Of a stretch of 64,000 nucleotides of DNA, positions 16,498 through 25,615 are shown piece by piece. Numbering within the stretch: position 1 is the first letter of the stretch; every line of letters begins with the position of its first letter. The position numbers and the translations under genes are program-made. Source of the stretch: Georgenia sp. SYP-B2076 (GTDB taxonomy: Bacteria; Actinomycetota; Actinomycetes; Actinomycetales; Actinomycetaceae). The notes beneath the pieces were generated by a model, which saw only the letters and a program-made list of their open reading frames with translations, made no database searches and was not told the DNA's origin. Location: NCBI RefSeq assembly GCF_003991205.1, contig NZ_RXOZ01000002.1, positions 1 through 64,000 of the forward strand. The letters run 5' to 3'.

Positions 16498-16809
16498 TCA
16501 GCGCCGCCCGACGTCGAGCAGCTCGATCCTCACCCGAGCGGTGTCGCCCGCCTGGATCCCCTCGGCGCGCCGCACCGCCTTCTTGATCGGCAGCACATAG
16601 GTGCGCTCCGCCTTGCTCGGGAAGATCGATGTCCGCCACACCGTGGCACCCACCGTGACCTCAACCCGCACCGAGCCGAAGCCGTGCGAGAACGGCGCGG
16701 TGAGCTCGTCGACCTCGTCGGCGATGTCTGTGGGGACGGAGACGAACATCCACGTGTCGGCCTGGCGGGCGTCCCACACCCACAGCGGCGCGTCGAACTC
16801 GTAGGTCAC
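16498..16809 (-). CDS. DUF1905 domain protein
   Basis: A 103-residue protein of the DUF1905 family. It begins VTYEFDAPLWVWDARQADTW and contains FVSVPTDIADEVDELT, GFGSVRVEVTVGATVWRTSI, FPSKAERTYVLPIKKAVRRA and a final RVRIELLD, the order typical of this beta-barrel domain. The family has no established biochemical role; members are sometimes fused to YdeI-type domains. GTG at 16809 is chosen because it begins the conserved first strand. It stands alone between the relic tails and an epimerase gene. Confidence 0.85.
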   Translation of the reverse strand: MTYEFDAPLWVWDARQADTWMFVSVPTDIADEVDELTAPFSHGFGSVRVEVTVGATVWRTSIFPSKAERTYVLPIKKAVRRAEGIQAGDTARVRIELLDVGRR

Positions 16810-16962
16810 CCCGGCATGCTGGCGCGCGCGCCGGCGCAGGTCAACGCGGTCCCGGGCCGCGACCGGAGCGGTCGGGTGCCCGCGCTCCCGCCACAACAAT
16901 TCTGGACACCCAGCTGCCAACCTTCGCTAACTTGGCGGCGACGTCCGATCCGAGGAGATGCC

Positions 16963-17907
16963 ATGAGGGTTGTGCTCGCCGGGGCGACCGGCGCCATCGG
17001 TCGGCCGCTCACGCGGCGGCTGCGCGCCGCGGGGCACGCGGTCGTCGGACTCACGCGGCACGCGGACGGTGTGCGCTGGCTGCGGGAGGTCGGCGCCGAG
17101 GGGATCGTCGCCGACGTCCTCGACCGCGACGCGCTCCTGCGCGCGCTGGCCGGCGTGCGGGCCGACGCCGTCATCCACGAGGGCACGGCGCTTCGCAAGA
17201 CGCCGACCCGGCACCGCGACCTCTACCCGACGGACCGCCTGCGCACGCGCGGCACGGCCAACCTGCTCGCCGCCGCCCGTGGGGTGGGTGCCCGCCGGTT
17301 CGTCACCCAGTCGTTCCTGTACGTCTACGGCTTCGTCGACCACGGCGAGCGGGCGCTGACCGAGGACGAGCCGTTCAGCCCCGGCGGGGGTGATCGCTTC
17401 GACGTCCACGCGGCCGCCATGCAGGCCAACGAGCGGCACGTGCTCGACGCCGCGGGCCTCGACGGCGTGGCGCTCCGGTACGGGTTCTTCTACGGGCCCG
17501 AGTCCGGGACCTACGGGCTCCTCGACCTCGCCGCGAGGCGCCGCATGCCCGCGCCACGGCGGGGGACCATGATGTCCGCCGTCCACGTCGACGACGCCGC
17601 GGCCGCCACGGTCGCGGCCCTCGAGCAAGGCCGGGCGGGGCACGCGTACAACGTCGCCGACGACCACCCGCTGTCCTGGACGGAGTACCTCGACGCCTTC
17701 GCCGAGGCCGCCGGCGCGCCGCGCCCGTGGCGGGTGCCGAACGCCGCGTTCCTCGTCTCGCCCTACCTCGGTGCGCTCATGACGCGGGCGAGCATCCGGC
17801 TCGTCACCGCCAAGGCCAAGCGCGAGCTCGACTGGGCGCCGGCGTACCCGAGCGCCCGGGATGGCCTGGCCGCCGTCGCGCAGACGTGGCGGGGCGAGCG
17901 GCACTGA
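16963..17907 (+). CDS. NAD-dependent epimerase/dehydratase family protein
   Basis: A 314-residue extended-SDR protein. VVLAGATGAIGRPLTRRL is the NAD(P)-binding TGxxGxxG motif. VTQSFLYVYGF holds the region of the catalytic Ser/Thr, but the canonical YxxxK is not clear. ALRYGFFYGPESGTYG and AYNVADDHPLSWTEYLDAFA match sugar-nucleotide epimerase-like and atypical SDR proteins. The likely role is redox or isomerisation of a small alcohol or sugar; the substrate is unknown. CGAGGAG seven bases before the ATG at 16963 fixes the start. It stands alone. Confidence 0.88.
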   Translation: MRVVLAGATGAIGRPLTRRLRAAGHAVVGLTRHADGVRWLREVGAEGIVADVLDRDALLRALAGVRADAVIHEGTALRKTPTRHRDLYPTDRLRTRGTANLLAAARGVGARRFVTQSFLYVYGFVDHGERALTEDEPFSPGGGDRFDVHAAAMQANERHVLDAAGLDGVALRYGFFYGPESGTYGLLDLAARRRMPAPRRGTMMSAVHVDDAAAATVAALEQGRAGHAYNVADDHPLSWTEYLDAFAEAAGAPRPWRVPNAAFLVSPYLGALMTRASIRLVTAKAKRELDWAPAYPSARDGLAAVAQTWRGERH

Positions 17908-18152
17908 CGGCCGCGCCGTCCCGCACGCGGGTCCGCAGGTCGGGACCGAACCCGCCCCGGCGGCTGATGCCGGGTGAGGTCGTGACGTTCGAGTCGGGTC
18001 GGTTCCCGTGGGACCGTGGCTACTCGGTGCCCGCCTGGCGCCAGCCCCGGCCCGGGACGTTCCGGGTATGGCGAGCGCGGTCCCGGGTCTCGGTAGGACC
18101 GACATGTCCGTGCCGGCCGGCCGATGGCATTGGGGACGCCGGTAGCCCGCGC

Positions 18153-19196
18153 TCACGTCGTCCGCCAGCGGGCGAGCACCGCCGCTACCCCCGCCCGGAC
18201 GCGCTCGCGGGCCTCGTCGCGAGGGACGCCGGCCATGAGCAGCTCATCGTACGGAGTGTCCTCGTGGCGGACGGAGGCCGTGACCGCCAGCTCGACGGCG
18301 TGGGAGTCCAGGTGCTGGCCCGTGGCGGTCCGACCGGAACGGCCAACGCCCCGGGCGCTGGCACGGGCGGCGACCGCGGCAGCGCGCTCGGGCGGACATC
18401 CCGGGAACACCCGTCTGATCTCCTCGGCCAGCCGGTCGGTGAGCTGGCTGTCGGCGTCGCGCCGCCGCTCCTCGTCACGGTCACGGCGGCGGACGCGCGC
18501 CTCGGCATCGGCGAGGCAGGACGCCTCGGCCTCAACCAGCGCCCGCTCCTCGACGAGGACTCCCTGGCGCTCGTAGCGCCGGCGGGAGCGGCTGAAACGC
18601 ACCACCACCGCCGACAGGCGGCTCGCCTTCCTTGCCCGGCGCGTGAGCATGGCGTCGCCCGCGGGCAGGTAGGTCAGGTGTTCGAGGTCGGCGCAGACCA
18701 GGCAGAGCGGGGCGTCGTCCTCCATCAGCAGCAGGTCGCCCGTGCCGCCGCACCCCGCGCAGGTCCAGTCTCCGAGCGGAGAGATGATGACGAGATCCGG
18801 CGGGCGGCTGGCCTTCTCCTGGAGACGCGCCCGTTTGGCCTCCGACAGGGCCGGAGAGACCCAGTGCGTGCGGTACGCCAGCTCTACGTCCGGCTCGCCA
18901 CTGGCGGAGAACTGCAGGTCCCTGCGGTCGCGGGTGCGTGCCACGTAGGCCGTCTCGCTCGGCTGCAGCCCCTCCTCACGGGCCCAACGCCGCAACGCCG
19001 CCATCGCCGTCGAGACCTTGCCCGAGCCTGCTTGCACCACCCCTTCGAGATGGGGCACGCGTCCCTGCCGCCAGTGGTCCCGGTGCACGGGCTGCAGCCA
19101 GCCCATGCCGACGAGCACATCGATCGGCGCGACGTAGCCCTGCTCACGCAACTGCGCCTCGGCCGCGCGGACGACCCGCTCCTCGATCGACGCCAT
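18153..19196 (-). CDS. DUF2293 domain protein
   Basis: A 347-residue protein. The first 115 residues (MASIEERVVRAAEAQLREQG, then YVAPIDVLVGMGWLQPVHRD) look like a helical nucleic-acid-binding region. A four-cysteine zinc-ribbon-like motif follows (CAGCGGTGD and LCLVCADLEHLTYLPAGD). After a highly charged helix the DUF2293 domain ends the protein: LAEEIRRVFPGCPPERAAAV, ARGVGRSGRTATGQHLD, VRHEDTPYDELLMAGVPRDE. The function is unknown; the Cys pairs and basic helix suggest nucleic-acid contact. It lies eight bases after the stop of the pRiA4b ORF-3-like gene and is probably cotranscribed with it. A deleted copy is at 1745-2095. Confidence 0.85.
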   Translation of the reverse strand: MASIEERVVRAAEAQLREQGYVAPIDVLVGMGWLQPVHRDHWRQGRVPHLEGVVQAGSGKVSTAMAALRRWAREEGLQPSETAYVARTRDRRDLQFSASGEPDVELAYRTHWVSPALSEAKRARLQEKASRPPDLVIISPLGDWTCAGCGGTGDLLLMEDDAPLCLVCADLEHLTYLPAGDAMLTRRARKASRLSAVVVRFSRSRRRYERQGVLVEERALVEAEASCLADAEARVRRRDRDEERRRDADSQLTDRLAEEIRRVFPGCPPERAAAVAARASARGVGRSGRTATGQHLDSHAVELAVTASVRHEDTPYDELLMAGVPRDEARERVRAGVAAVLARWRTT

Positions 19197-19204
19197 GCTG
19201 CTCC

Positions 19205-20569
19205 CTATCGCCGGGCCGCGAGGTCCGGCGCCGCCGCAGCGCCCAACGGGGTCACCGCTACCTCCCCGCCCCGCTGAACCGTCAACCCGTAGGCATCGGT
19301 GGTCGTCTCCACGCCGGTGACCTCGACGGCGCCGAGATCGGCGAGCACCTGGCAGATCCTCCGTACGTCGCTGTCGAGGACACGACGGTGCTGGAGCAGT
19401 TGCTCCTCGTCGAGGTCGTCGAGCACGAACGACGCCTCGACCAGCTGCCACAGCCGCTCCTGGAGGTCGACGAGCGGAACGGGTTGGCCGACGACCAGCA
19501 GGTGGGCCACCAGGCCGGGGACTTCGCCGTCAACGAGCTCCTTCCAGTAGGGGTCCATCCAGGTCGCGTGGGCATAGCGGTGCTGGAGGACGCCGAGGTC
19601 GAGCAGTCCCCTGAGGGTGGTCCGCCAGTCGGCGAGCGGGTCGCGTCCGAGTTGCGTTCCGTGCTTCGTCGCCGACACGGCGCCCTTGCGCACCTTGACG
19701 AACCCGGCCTGGCGGGCGAGGCGGAAGGTGAAATCGACCCCCGGGAGCTCCACCGTGCTCTTGGTCTTGAACACGCGGTCGCCGATCTGCTCGTCGAGGC
19801 GGTCGTCGGTACCGAGCAGGCCGATCAGCTCCCTGCCGGCCGCCATCGTCAGGTTGCCGGTGGCGGTGAGCTTGCGACCGCCGCCCGCCCACCCGGTGAA
19901 CACCCGGAGGCGGTCGAGCAGCTCGACGCCCTCGGCCGCCGCGCTCAACGCCGGTTGTGCGGCGGCGGGCACCTCCAGCCCGCCCAGGTGTGACGGGTGC
20001 GGGAAGCCCGGCAGGAGGAAGGCCGTGGGGGCCCGATCGGCATCGAAGGCCTGGCGGGTCGCGTCGAGGTCGAACCGCTCCGGAGTCCAGCTGCCGAGCC
20101 ACGTGCGCACGTTCTCGTCGTCATCCTTGCCACGGACGACGGCGACGCACTCCTCGTAGCCGGAGACGCCGCCGCAGTCCTCGGGCGGGAAGGCCAGGGC
20201 GCCGCCGACCAGGCGGCGGTGGTAGACCTCGTCGGACTCCACGAGGGCCTCGCGCCGGACGGTGTGCCGCCAGTGGTCGCCGAAGTCGTACACGTAGTGC
20301 AGCTCGGTCAGGTCCGCGCCGAGGACCGTGCTCAGCCAAACGGTGGAGGCATCGCGCACCGGCGCGTCGCTCTCGTCGCCTGGCAACCCGGCCAGGGGCA
20401 CCCCGGACGTGGCCGAGAACTCGAAGAGGTGGCGGTCCTCCCACCCGCACGCGTCCTGGATCGCCCGGTGCAGGTGAGCGAGCGTCGCCTCGGCGTCGAT
20501 GAGGAAGCGTCGCCACGGTGGGGTGTCCACGTGGTCCAGCGTCACAGTGAGGTCGTAGTAGCGGCGCAC
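19205..20569 (-). CDS. Plasmid pRiA4b ORF-3-like family protein
   Basis: A 454-residue protein. Residues 1-170 are the pRiA4b ORF-3-like domain: VRRYYDLTVTLDHVDTPPWR, AIQDACGWEDRHLFEF, ELHYVYDFGDHWRHTV and FPPEDCGGVSGYEECVAV. The remaining 270 residues are helical and unrecognised, with a lone GRELIGLLGTDDRLDEQIG segment. This fold is common in mobile-element passenger genes and in accessory regions, but it is not a transposase. GTG at 20569 is chosen because it starts the conserved first strand. It forms a two-gene unit with the DUF2293 gene downstream. Confidence 0.85.
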   Translation of the reverse strand: MRRYYDLTVTLDHVDTPPWRRFLIDAEATLAHLHRAIQDACGWEDRHLFEFSATSGVPLAGLPGDESDAPVRDASTVWLSTVLGADLTELHYVYDFGDHWRHTVRREALVESDEVYHRRLVGGALAFPPEDCGGVSGYEECVAVVRGKDDDENVRTWLGSWTPERFDLDATRQAFDADRAPTAFLLPGFPHPSHLGGLEVPAAAQPALSAAAEGVELLDRLRVFTGWAGGGRKLTATGNLTMAAGRELIGLLGTDDRLDEQIGDRVFKTKSTVELPGVDFTFRLARQAGFVKVRKGAVSATKHGTQLGRDPLADWRTTLRGLLDLGVLQHRYAHATWMDPYWKELVDGEVPGLVAHLLVVGQPVPLVDLQERLWQLVEASFVLDDLDEEQLLQHRRVLDSDVRRICQVLADLGAVEVTGVETTTDAYGLTVQRGGEVAVTPLGAAAAPDLAARR

Positions 20570-20709
20570 GTGACGCAGGATAGGTCGACCAGTGCGTGGC
20601 GACGACCGTCCAGCGTCGACTCTGCACGCCGTGGCCCTTGCCGTGCCGCCGTCGACGGCGACCCGGAGGGTGACGACATGCCGGGTTGCCACGCCGGTGC
20701 GCCACGGGA

Positions 20710-21933
20710 TCACTCAGCCAGCATCTCCGGGCTCGCGAGGAACTCATCCAGCGTCTCCAGGAACGCCGCACCGGGTGCGCCGTCGACCGCCTGGTGGTCG
20801 ATGGTCAGGCTGAGCGTGACCACCTTGCGCCAGAGAAGCCCGTCGCCGTCGCGGGCGGGCTGGTCGACGATCCGGCCCACGCCCAGGATGGCCACCTCCG
20901 GCGGGTTGATGATCGGGGTGAAAGCGTCGATGCCCTGGCCGCCGAGCGACGTGACCGTGAAGGTCGAGCCGGTGACGTCCTCGGCGCCGAAGGTGCCGGC
21001 GCGCACCTTCGCCACCAGGGCAGCGGACTCCTCGGCGATCCGGGCCAGCGGCGCGGCGTCCGCGTGCCGGATGACGGGTACGACGAGGCCGTCTGGCACG
21101 GCGGTGGCGACGCCGACGTGGATGTCGGGCAGCAGGTGGATCCGGTCGCCGTCGATCGTGGCATTCAGCCCCGGGTGCTCGCGCAGCGCCAGGGCGGCGG
21201 CCTTGACCACGAAGTCGGTGTAGGTCGGCCTCGCCTCCAGCGTCTCGCGATACTCGACCAGGTCGGTGACGTCCGCCGTCGTGACGAGCGTGAGCTGCGC
21301 CGTCGACTGCAACGAGCTGCGCATGCGCCGGGCGATCGTGCCGCGCATGCCCGTCAGCGCGATGGTGGTCCCGTCGCCGGGAGCGGGAGCGGGAGCGGGA
21401 GCGGGAGTCGTGGCGTCAGCGGTCGCGGCGGAGGAAGCGGCGGCCCGCTCGACGTCCTCCACCCCGATCCGCCCGCCAGGCCCGGTGCCCGTCACGATGG
21501 CCAGGTCCACGTCGAGCTGCTTCGCCCGCTGCCGGGCGCGCGGGACGACATTGCGCACTGTGCCGCCGGTCGGGGCCTCCGCCGCACCTCCCACGGCGGC
21601 GGCCGCCGGGACCAGGCCGCCGGCCGCCGTCGGGACCGGGCCGGGCTCCGCCGAGCCCTCGGGCGCCTCCGCCGCGGACGAGTCAGCGCCCTCGCCGTCG
21701 GCGGCGAGGATGGCCAGCACCTCCTGGACGGGCACCGTCGCGCCCTGGGGCACGACGATCCTCTGCAGGACCCCGGCGAAGGGGGCGACCAGGTCCTCGA
21801 CGGTCTTGGCGGCTTCGATCTCGGCGAGCGCCTCACCCTCCTCGACGGCGTCGCCCTCCTGCTTGTACCACTCGACGATGGTCCCCTCGAGCATGCCCAT
21901 GCCCCACATGGGCATCCGGATCTCCGTGGCCAC
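20710..21933 (-). CDS. Dihydrolipoamide acyltransferase (E2), 2-oxoacid/acetoin dehydrogenase type
   Basis: A 407-residue E2 core protein. The lipoyl domain (residues 3-77) carries the lysine to be lipoylated, Lys43, in EIEAAKTVEDLVAPFAG. An Ala/Pro-rich linker leads to a peripheral-subunit-binding domain (about 125-162, VPRARQRAKQLDVDLAIV). A second linker with an APAPAPAPG run precedes the catalytic domain (about 190-407), which ends with DHQAVDGAPGAAFLETL, containing the active-site His and Asp. It transfers the acyl group from E1 to CoA. It is the third gene of the E1alpha-E1beta-E2 set, nine bases after E1beta. No dihydrolipoamide dehydrogenase gene (E3) is in the window. Confidence 0.9.
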   Translation of the reverse strand: MATEIRMPMWGMGMLEGTIVEWYKQEGDAVEEGEALAEIEAAKTVEDLVAPFAGVLQRIVVPQGATVPVQEVLAILAADGEGADSSAAEAPEGSAEPGPVPTAAGGLVPAAAAVGGAAEAPTGGTVRNVVPRARQRAKQLDVDLAIVTGTGPGGRIGVEDVERAAASSAATADATTPAPAPAPAPGDGTTIALTGMRGTIARRMRSSLQSTAQLTLVTTADVTDLVEYRETLEARPTYTDFVVKAAALALREHPGLNATIDGDRIHLLPDIHVGVATAVPDGLVVPVIRHADAAPLARIAEESAALVAKVRAGTFGAEDVTGSTFTVTSLGGQGIDAFTPIINPPEVAILGVGRIVDQPARDGDGLLWRKVVTLSLTIDHQAVDGAPGAAFLETLDEFLASPEMLAE

Positions 21934-21942
21934 GGCGCCTCC

Positions 21943-22911
21943 TCAGGCCATGACGCGCTGGGCGGCGGTGACGATCCGCTCGGCGCTGGGGTAGAGGGGC
22001 CGCTCGAGCTGGGCGCTGAACGGGATGTGTGTGTGCGGGGTCGTCACGCGGACGATGGGCGCCTGCAGGTCCCAGAAGCCTTCCTGTGCGACGACGGCGG
22101 AGACCTCGGAGGCCACCGAGCCCATCTCGTGCGCGGGGTCGGCGACGACGAGCCGGCCGGTCTTGGCCACCGACGCCAGGATGGTCTCGCGGTCCAGCGG
22201 CACAATCGAGCGCAGGTCGATGACCTCCGCCGAGACGCCGTCGCCGTCGAGCTGCTCGGCGGCCCGGACGGCGTGCGGCACCGCACCGGCGACGGCGACG
22301 ATCGTCAGGTCCGTGCCCTCGCGGCGGACGGCCGCCTTGCCCAGCTCCACGATATAGTCCTCGTCCGGGATGTCCTCGCGGAGGCCGGCGAGGCCGAAGT
22401 CCTCGAAGGAGATCACCGGGTCGTCGTCCCGGATGGCCGCCTTGAGCATGCCCTTGGCGTCGAAGGGCGACGCGGGCGCGATGATCTTCAGCCCGGGGAT
22501 GGACATGAAGGTCGAGTACGGGCGGTCGGAGTGCTGCGCGGCGTTGCCGGCGCCGTAGATCATCGGGGCGCGCAGCGTGATGGGCATCTTCGACTGGCCG
22601 CCGTAGAGATAGGTCGACTTGGCGATGATCGAGGCGATCTGGTCGAAGGCCACGTACAGGAAGGGCGCGATGAGCATGTCGACCACCGGCCGCATGCCGA
22701 CCATCGCGGCGCCGGCACCCGCGCCGACGAACCCGGCCTCCGCGATGGGGGTGTTGCGCACCCGCTCGGTGCCGAACTCCTCCTTGAGCCCGCCGGTGGC
22801 GCCGAGCATGTTCCACCCGACGTCCTCGCCCATGATGAAGACCTTCTCGTCGCGGGCCATCTCCTCGTGCAGGGCCTCGTTGAGCGCCTGCAGGTAGGTC
22901 ACGGTGTGCAT
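21943..22911 (-). CDS. Thiamine-diphosphate dehydrogenase E1 beta subunit
   Basis: A 322-residue protein of the transketolase pyrimidine-binding type, with MGEDVGWNMLGATGGLKEEF, RVRNTPIAEAGFVGAGAGAA and PFLYVAFDQIASIIAKS in the first half. The C-terminal transketolase domain holds VAKTGRLVVADPAHEMGSVA. With the alpha subunit it forms the heterotetramer that decarboxylates a 2-oxoacid or cleaves acetoin. The sequence most resembles AcoB/PdhB; which of the two cannot be decided here. It follows E1alpha after 23 bases and precedes E2. Confidence 0.9.
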   Translation of the reverse strand: MHTVTYLQALNEALHEEMARDEKVFIMGEDVGWNMLGATGGLKEEFGTERVRNTPIAEAGFVGAGAGAAMVGMRPVVDMLIAPFLYVAFDQIASIIAKSTYLYGGQSKMPITLRAPMIYGAGNAAQHSDRPYSTFMSIPGLKIIAPASPFDAKGMLKAAIRDDDPVISFEDFGLAGLREDIPDEDYIVELGKAAVRREGTDLTIVAVAGAVPHAVRAAEQLDGDGVSAEVIDLRSIVPLDRETILASVAKTGRLVVADPAHEMGSVASEVSAVVAQEGFWDLQAPIVRVTTPHTHIPFSAQLERPLYPSAERIVTAAQRVMA

Positions 22912-22934
22912 CGTGTACTCCTCTCAGCCGGCGC

Positions 22935-23915
22935 TCAGCGCGCGATCGGGATGGGGTTGGTGAAGACGTTCGTGTAGGCCGCGTCCAGCGGCGGAGCGGC
23001 GCTCGAGCGCCCGAACTCGACGGCGGCGGCGATCTCGGCGGCGACCTCCTCGTCGATCTCCTTGAGCTCGATCGCGTCCCAGCCCCGCTCGGTGAGGGCG
23101 GCCCGGTAGAGCTCGAGCGGGTCGCGGTTGACCTTCCAGTCCTCGACCTCCTCGGCCGGGCGGTAGTTCTCGATCGGCAGCCCGATCGCGTGGTTCTCAA
23201 AGCGGTACGTCTTCGTCTCCACGAGCGACGGGCCCTGCCCGGCGCGGGCGCGGCGGACGGCGGCGTCGACGGCCTCGTAGACGGCGAGGACGTCCTGCCC
23301 GTCCACGGTGACGCCGGGCATGTTGTAGCCGGCGGCGCGGTCGGCGATGTGCTCGATCGCCACCGCGTCACGGGTGGCGGTCATCTCGCCGTAGCCGTTG
23401 TTCTCGCAGACGTAGACCACCGGCAGGGTCCACAGCGACGCGAGGTTGAGCGACTCGTGAAAGGTGCCCTCGGAGGAGGCGCCGTCGCCGAAGAAGCACA
23501 GGGTGACGCGGTCGTTGCCCTGCATCTTGGAGCCCAGCGCGGCGCCCGTGGCCACCGGCAGGCCGGAGCCGACGATCGACGTCTCACCGAGGGAGCCGAT
23601 GCCGAAGTCGGACAGGTGCATCGACCCGCCCTTGCCGTGGTTGATGCCCGTCTCCTTGCCCATGAGCTCAGCGAGCAGCCGGTCGACCTTGGCGCCCTTG
23701 CCGATCGGGTGCCCGTGGGAGCGGTGCGTGCCGACCATGTAGTCGTCCGGGCGCAGCGCCATGCAGGAACCGACGATGGATGCCTCCTGCCCGGTGGACG
23801 TGTGGAAGGCGCCGTAGAGGTCGCCCTTGAGCAGGAGCTCCTTGGTGGTGTTCTCGAACTGCCGGATGCGGGTCATCCGGCGGTACATCTCGCGCAGCTG
23901 GTCGTCGTCGGTCAT
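22935..23915 (-). CDS. Thiamine-diphosphate dehydrogenase E1 alpha subunit
   Basis: A 326-residue protein with MYRRMTRIRQFENTTKELLL at the start, HGKGGSMHLSD in the substrate channel, and the thiamine diphosphate motif GDGASSEGTFHESLNLASLW closing with ENN. It matches the alpha chain of acetoin and pyruvate-type dehydrogenases (AcoA/PdhA). The ATG at 23915 is chosen because it begins the family N-terminus, although the same frame stays open far upstream. It follows mftF in the mycofactocin operon after about 150 bases. Its placement suggests that the complex uses the carbonyl product of the mycofactocin-dependent dehydrogenases; that is inference. Confidence 0.9.
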   Translation of the reverse strand: MTDDDQLREMYRRMTRIRQFENTTKELLLKGDLYGAFHTSTGQEASIVGSCMALRPDDYMVGTHRSHGHPIGKGAKVDRLLAELMGKETGINHGKGGSMHLSDFGIGSLGETSIVGSGLPVATGAALGSKMQGNDRVTLCFFGDGASSEGTFHESLNLASLWTLPVVYVCENNGYGEMTATRDAVAIEHIADRAAGYNMPGVTVDGQDVLAVYEAVDAAVRRARAGQGPSLVETKTYRFENHAIGLPIENYRPAEEVEDWKVNRDPLELYRAALTERGWDAIELKEIDEEVAAEIAAAVEFGRSSAAPPLDAAYTNVFTNPIPIAR

Positions 23916-24061
23916 CGCACTTCCCCTCACCTTGGTGGTGCGGAGCGGGAGGACGGTTCCGCCGTCTGCCGCCGCTCCGTTGCGGTCGGATCGTTGACGT
24001 GCGGCCCGGTCGTGCCGGGCCATGTCGGGCAATGTCGAACCATGCGGGCCATGAACGGGAG

Positions 24062-25585
24062 TCAGCGGCGCCCTCCCGTGTTCCGGAACGGCAGCCGGAT
24101 ATCGGGTCGCAGGGGTCCGGCGCGCCCGGCGCGGGCCGCGCTGACGAGGACGCCGCTGCCGTAGGCGGCGTCCTCGACCAGGCGCAGGAGGGTGTACCGG
24201 AGCGGGTCGACGCCCGGACGGGTGGTGATCAGCTCGAGGATGATCGGTGCGAGCATGCTGACGGATGCGGCGGCGGCGACCCGGGAGCGCGGCGCGAGCG
24301 CCAGCGCCGCCCATCCCGCCGGCCACCACTCCCGCCGCAGCGCGTGCCCCACCGCGAGGGTGTCCGCGGCGAGGCCCTTGGCGATGATGCGCGCCGCCAG
24401 GTCCGGGCGGGCGCCGGTGCGGCGCAGCCGGTTGGCGAGCAGCCCCGTGGCGGCGGCCGCAACCGCCGTCGCGGCACCGGGCCGGTGCGCGAGGAGGAGC
24501 GCCACGGCCGCGACGTTCCAGGCGGACACCCGGGCGGGTGCGAGCCGGCCGGGGTGGCGGCGGTCGAGGGCCGCGGCGGACGTGCCGTACTCGTACCGGC
24601 GCCGCGCCCACTCCACCGGGCGCACCCGCGCCTCGTGCCCGACGTCGACGGCCGGGTCGTAGCGCACCAGCCAGCCGGCGTCGACCAGGCGCCACACCAG
24701 GTCGACGTCCTCGCCCACCCGCAGCGACGGCTCGAACGCCCCGCCGGCCAGCGCCTCGCGGCGGACGACGAGCGCGGCCGAGGGCAGGAAGCCCAGGGCG
24801 GCGCCGTGCCGGACGAGCTCGGGATGGCGCCCCATGTCGAGCGCGGAGCGGGCCTCCTCGTGGCGGGCGAGGAGGGAGCCGCCGTCGTGGTGCGGGCGCA
24901 CCCGTGGGGCCACCGCGCCGACCCGGGGGTCGTCGAAGTGGGGGAGCAGGGCGTCCAGCCAGCCCGGCTCGGCGGTGCAGTCGGAGTCGAGGAACGCGAC
25001 GACCGGGGCCTCCGTGTGCTCCAGCCCGGTGTTGCGCGCGGCTCCCGGCCCCCGGTTGGCGGCGTGCCGCACGAGCCGTGCGCCGTGGGAGTCCGCGATC
25101 CGGCGGACGCCGTCGGCGTCGCGGGAGGCGTCGTCGACGACGACGACGTCCAGGCCGCGCAGCCGGCTCAGGCAGGCGTCGAGCAGGTCGAGGCGGTCGT
25201 GCGCGGGGACGATCACCGTCACGCGGTGGGCCCGGGGACGGGCCGCGACGACGGGGTGGACGATGCCCCGCTCGAGGAGGAGGTCGGCGGTGCGGCGCTC
25301 CACGGGGCCGTTGGGCACCAGGCCGGTGGGTCCGGCGTCGCGCGCCCGGCGGGCGAACTGCTGGGCGGGCGCGCTGAGGCGGACCACGCCCCAGGGCGCG
25401 CCGCCCAGCACGAACGCCCCGCCCTGCCGGAGCCGGGCGCGTCTGTCCCAGGCGACCCGCGGGTCCGGCGCGCGGCTCGCCGCCGGCCGGGCCGCCGGGA
25501 GGGGCGTCGTCGGCCGCATGACGGGCTGCGTCGTCGGCCGGGCCGCGGGCTGCGCCGCCGTCCGGGGCTTTTCCGCCAGGTGCAC
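24062..25585 (-). CDS. mftF: Mycofactocin biosynthesis glycosyltransferase MftF
   Basis: A 507-residue GT2-family enzyme, which in mycobacteria attaches a beta-1,4-glucose chain to premycofactocin. The catalytic domain (about 120-330) has VTVIVPAHDRLDLLDACL, the metal-binding FLDSDCTAEPGW and GEDVDLVWRLVDAGW. The C-terminal 150 residues contain hydrophobic stretches that probably associate with the membrane. An N-terminal extension of about 45 residues is a low-complexity Ala-Arg-Pro-Thr repeat (PAARPTTQPVMRPTTPLPAA) before the usual start. It follows mftD after 30 bases on the same strand. Confidence 0.93.
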   Translation of the reverse strand: MHLAEKPRTAAQPAARPTTQPVMRPTTPLPAARPAASRAPDPRVAWDRRARLRQGGAFVLGGAPWGVVRLSAPAQQFARRARDAGPTGLVPNGPVERRTADLLLERGIVHPVVAARPRAHRVTVIVPAHDRLDLLDACLSRLRGLDVVVVDDASRDADGVRRIADSHGARLVRHAANRGPGAARNTGLEHTEAPVVAFLDSDCTAEPGWLDALLPHFDDPRVGAVAPRVRPHHDGGSLLARHEEARSALDMGRHPELVRHGAALGFLPSAALVVRREALAGGAFEPSLRVGEDVDLVWRLVDAGWLVRYDPAVDVGHEARVRPVEWARRRYEYGTSAAALDRRHPGRLAPARVSAWNVAAVALLLAHRPGAATAVAAAATGLLANRLRRTGARPDLAARIIAKGLAADTLAVGHALRREWWPAGWAALALAPRSRVAAAASVSMLAPIILELITTRPGVDPLRYTLLRLVEDAAYGSGVLVSAARAGRAGPLRPDIRLPFRNTGGRR

Positions 25586-25615
25586 GCGTCGTCCTCCGTT
25601 CGCTCGTGGGTCCCG

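Noticed and set aside
19205-20569. Insertion sequence transposase
   Set aside because: pRiA4b ORF-3-like proteins travel with mobile elements but have no transposase catalytic motif, and no terminal inverted repeats were seen.
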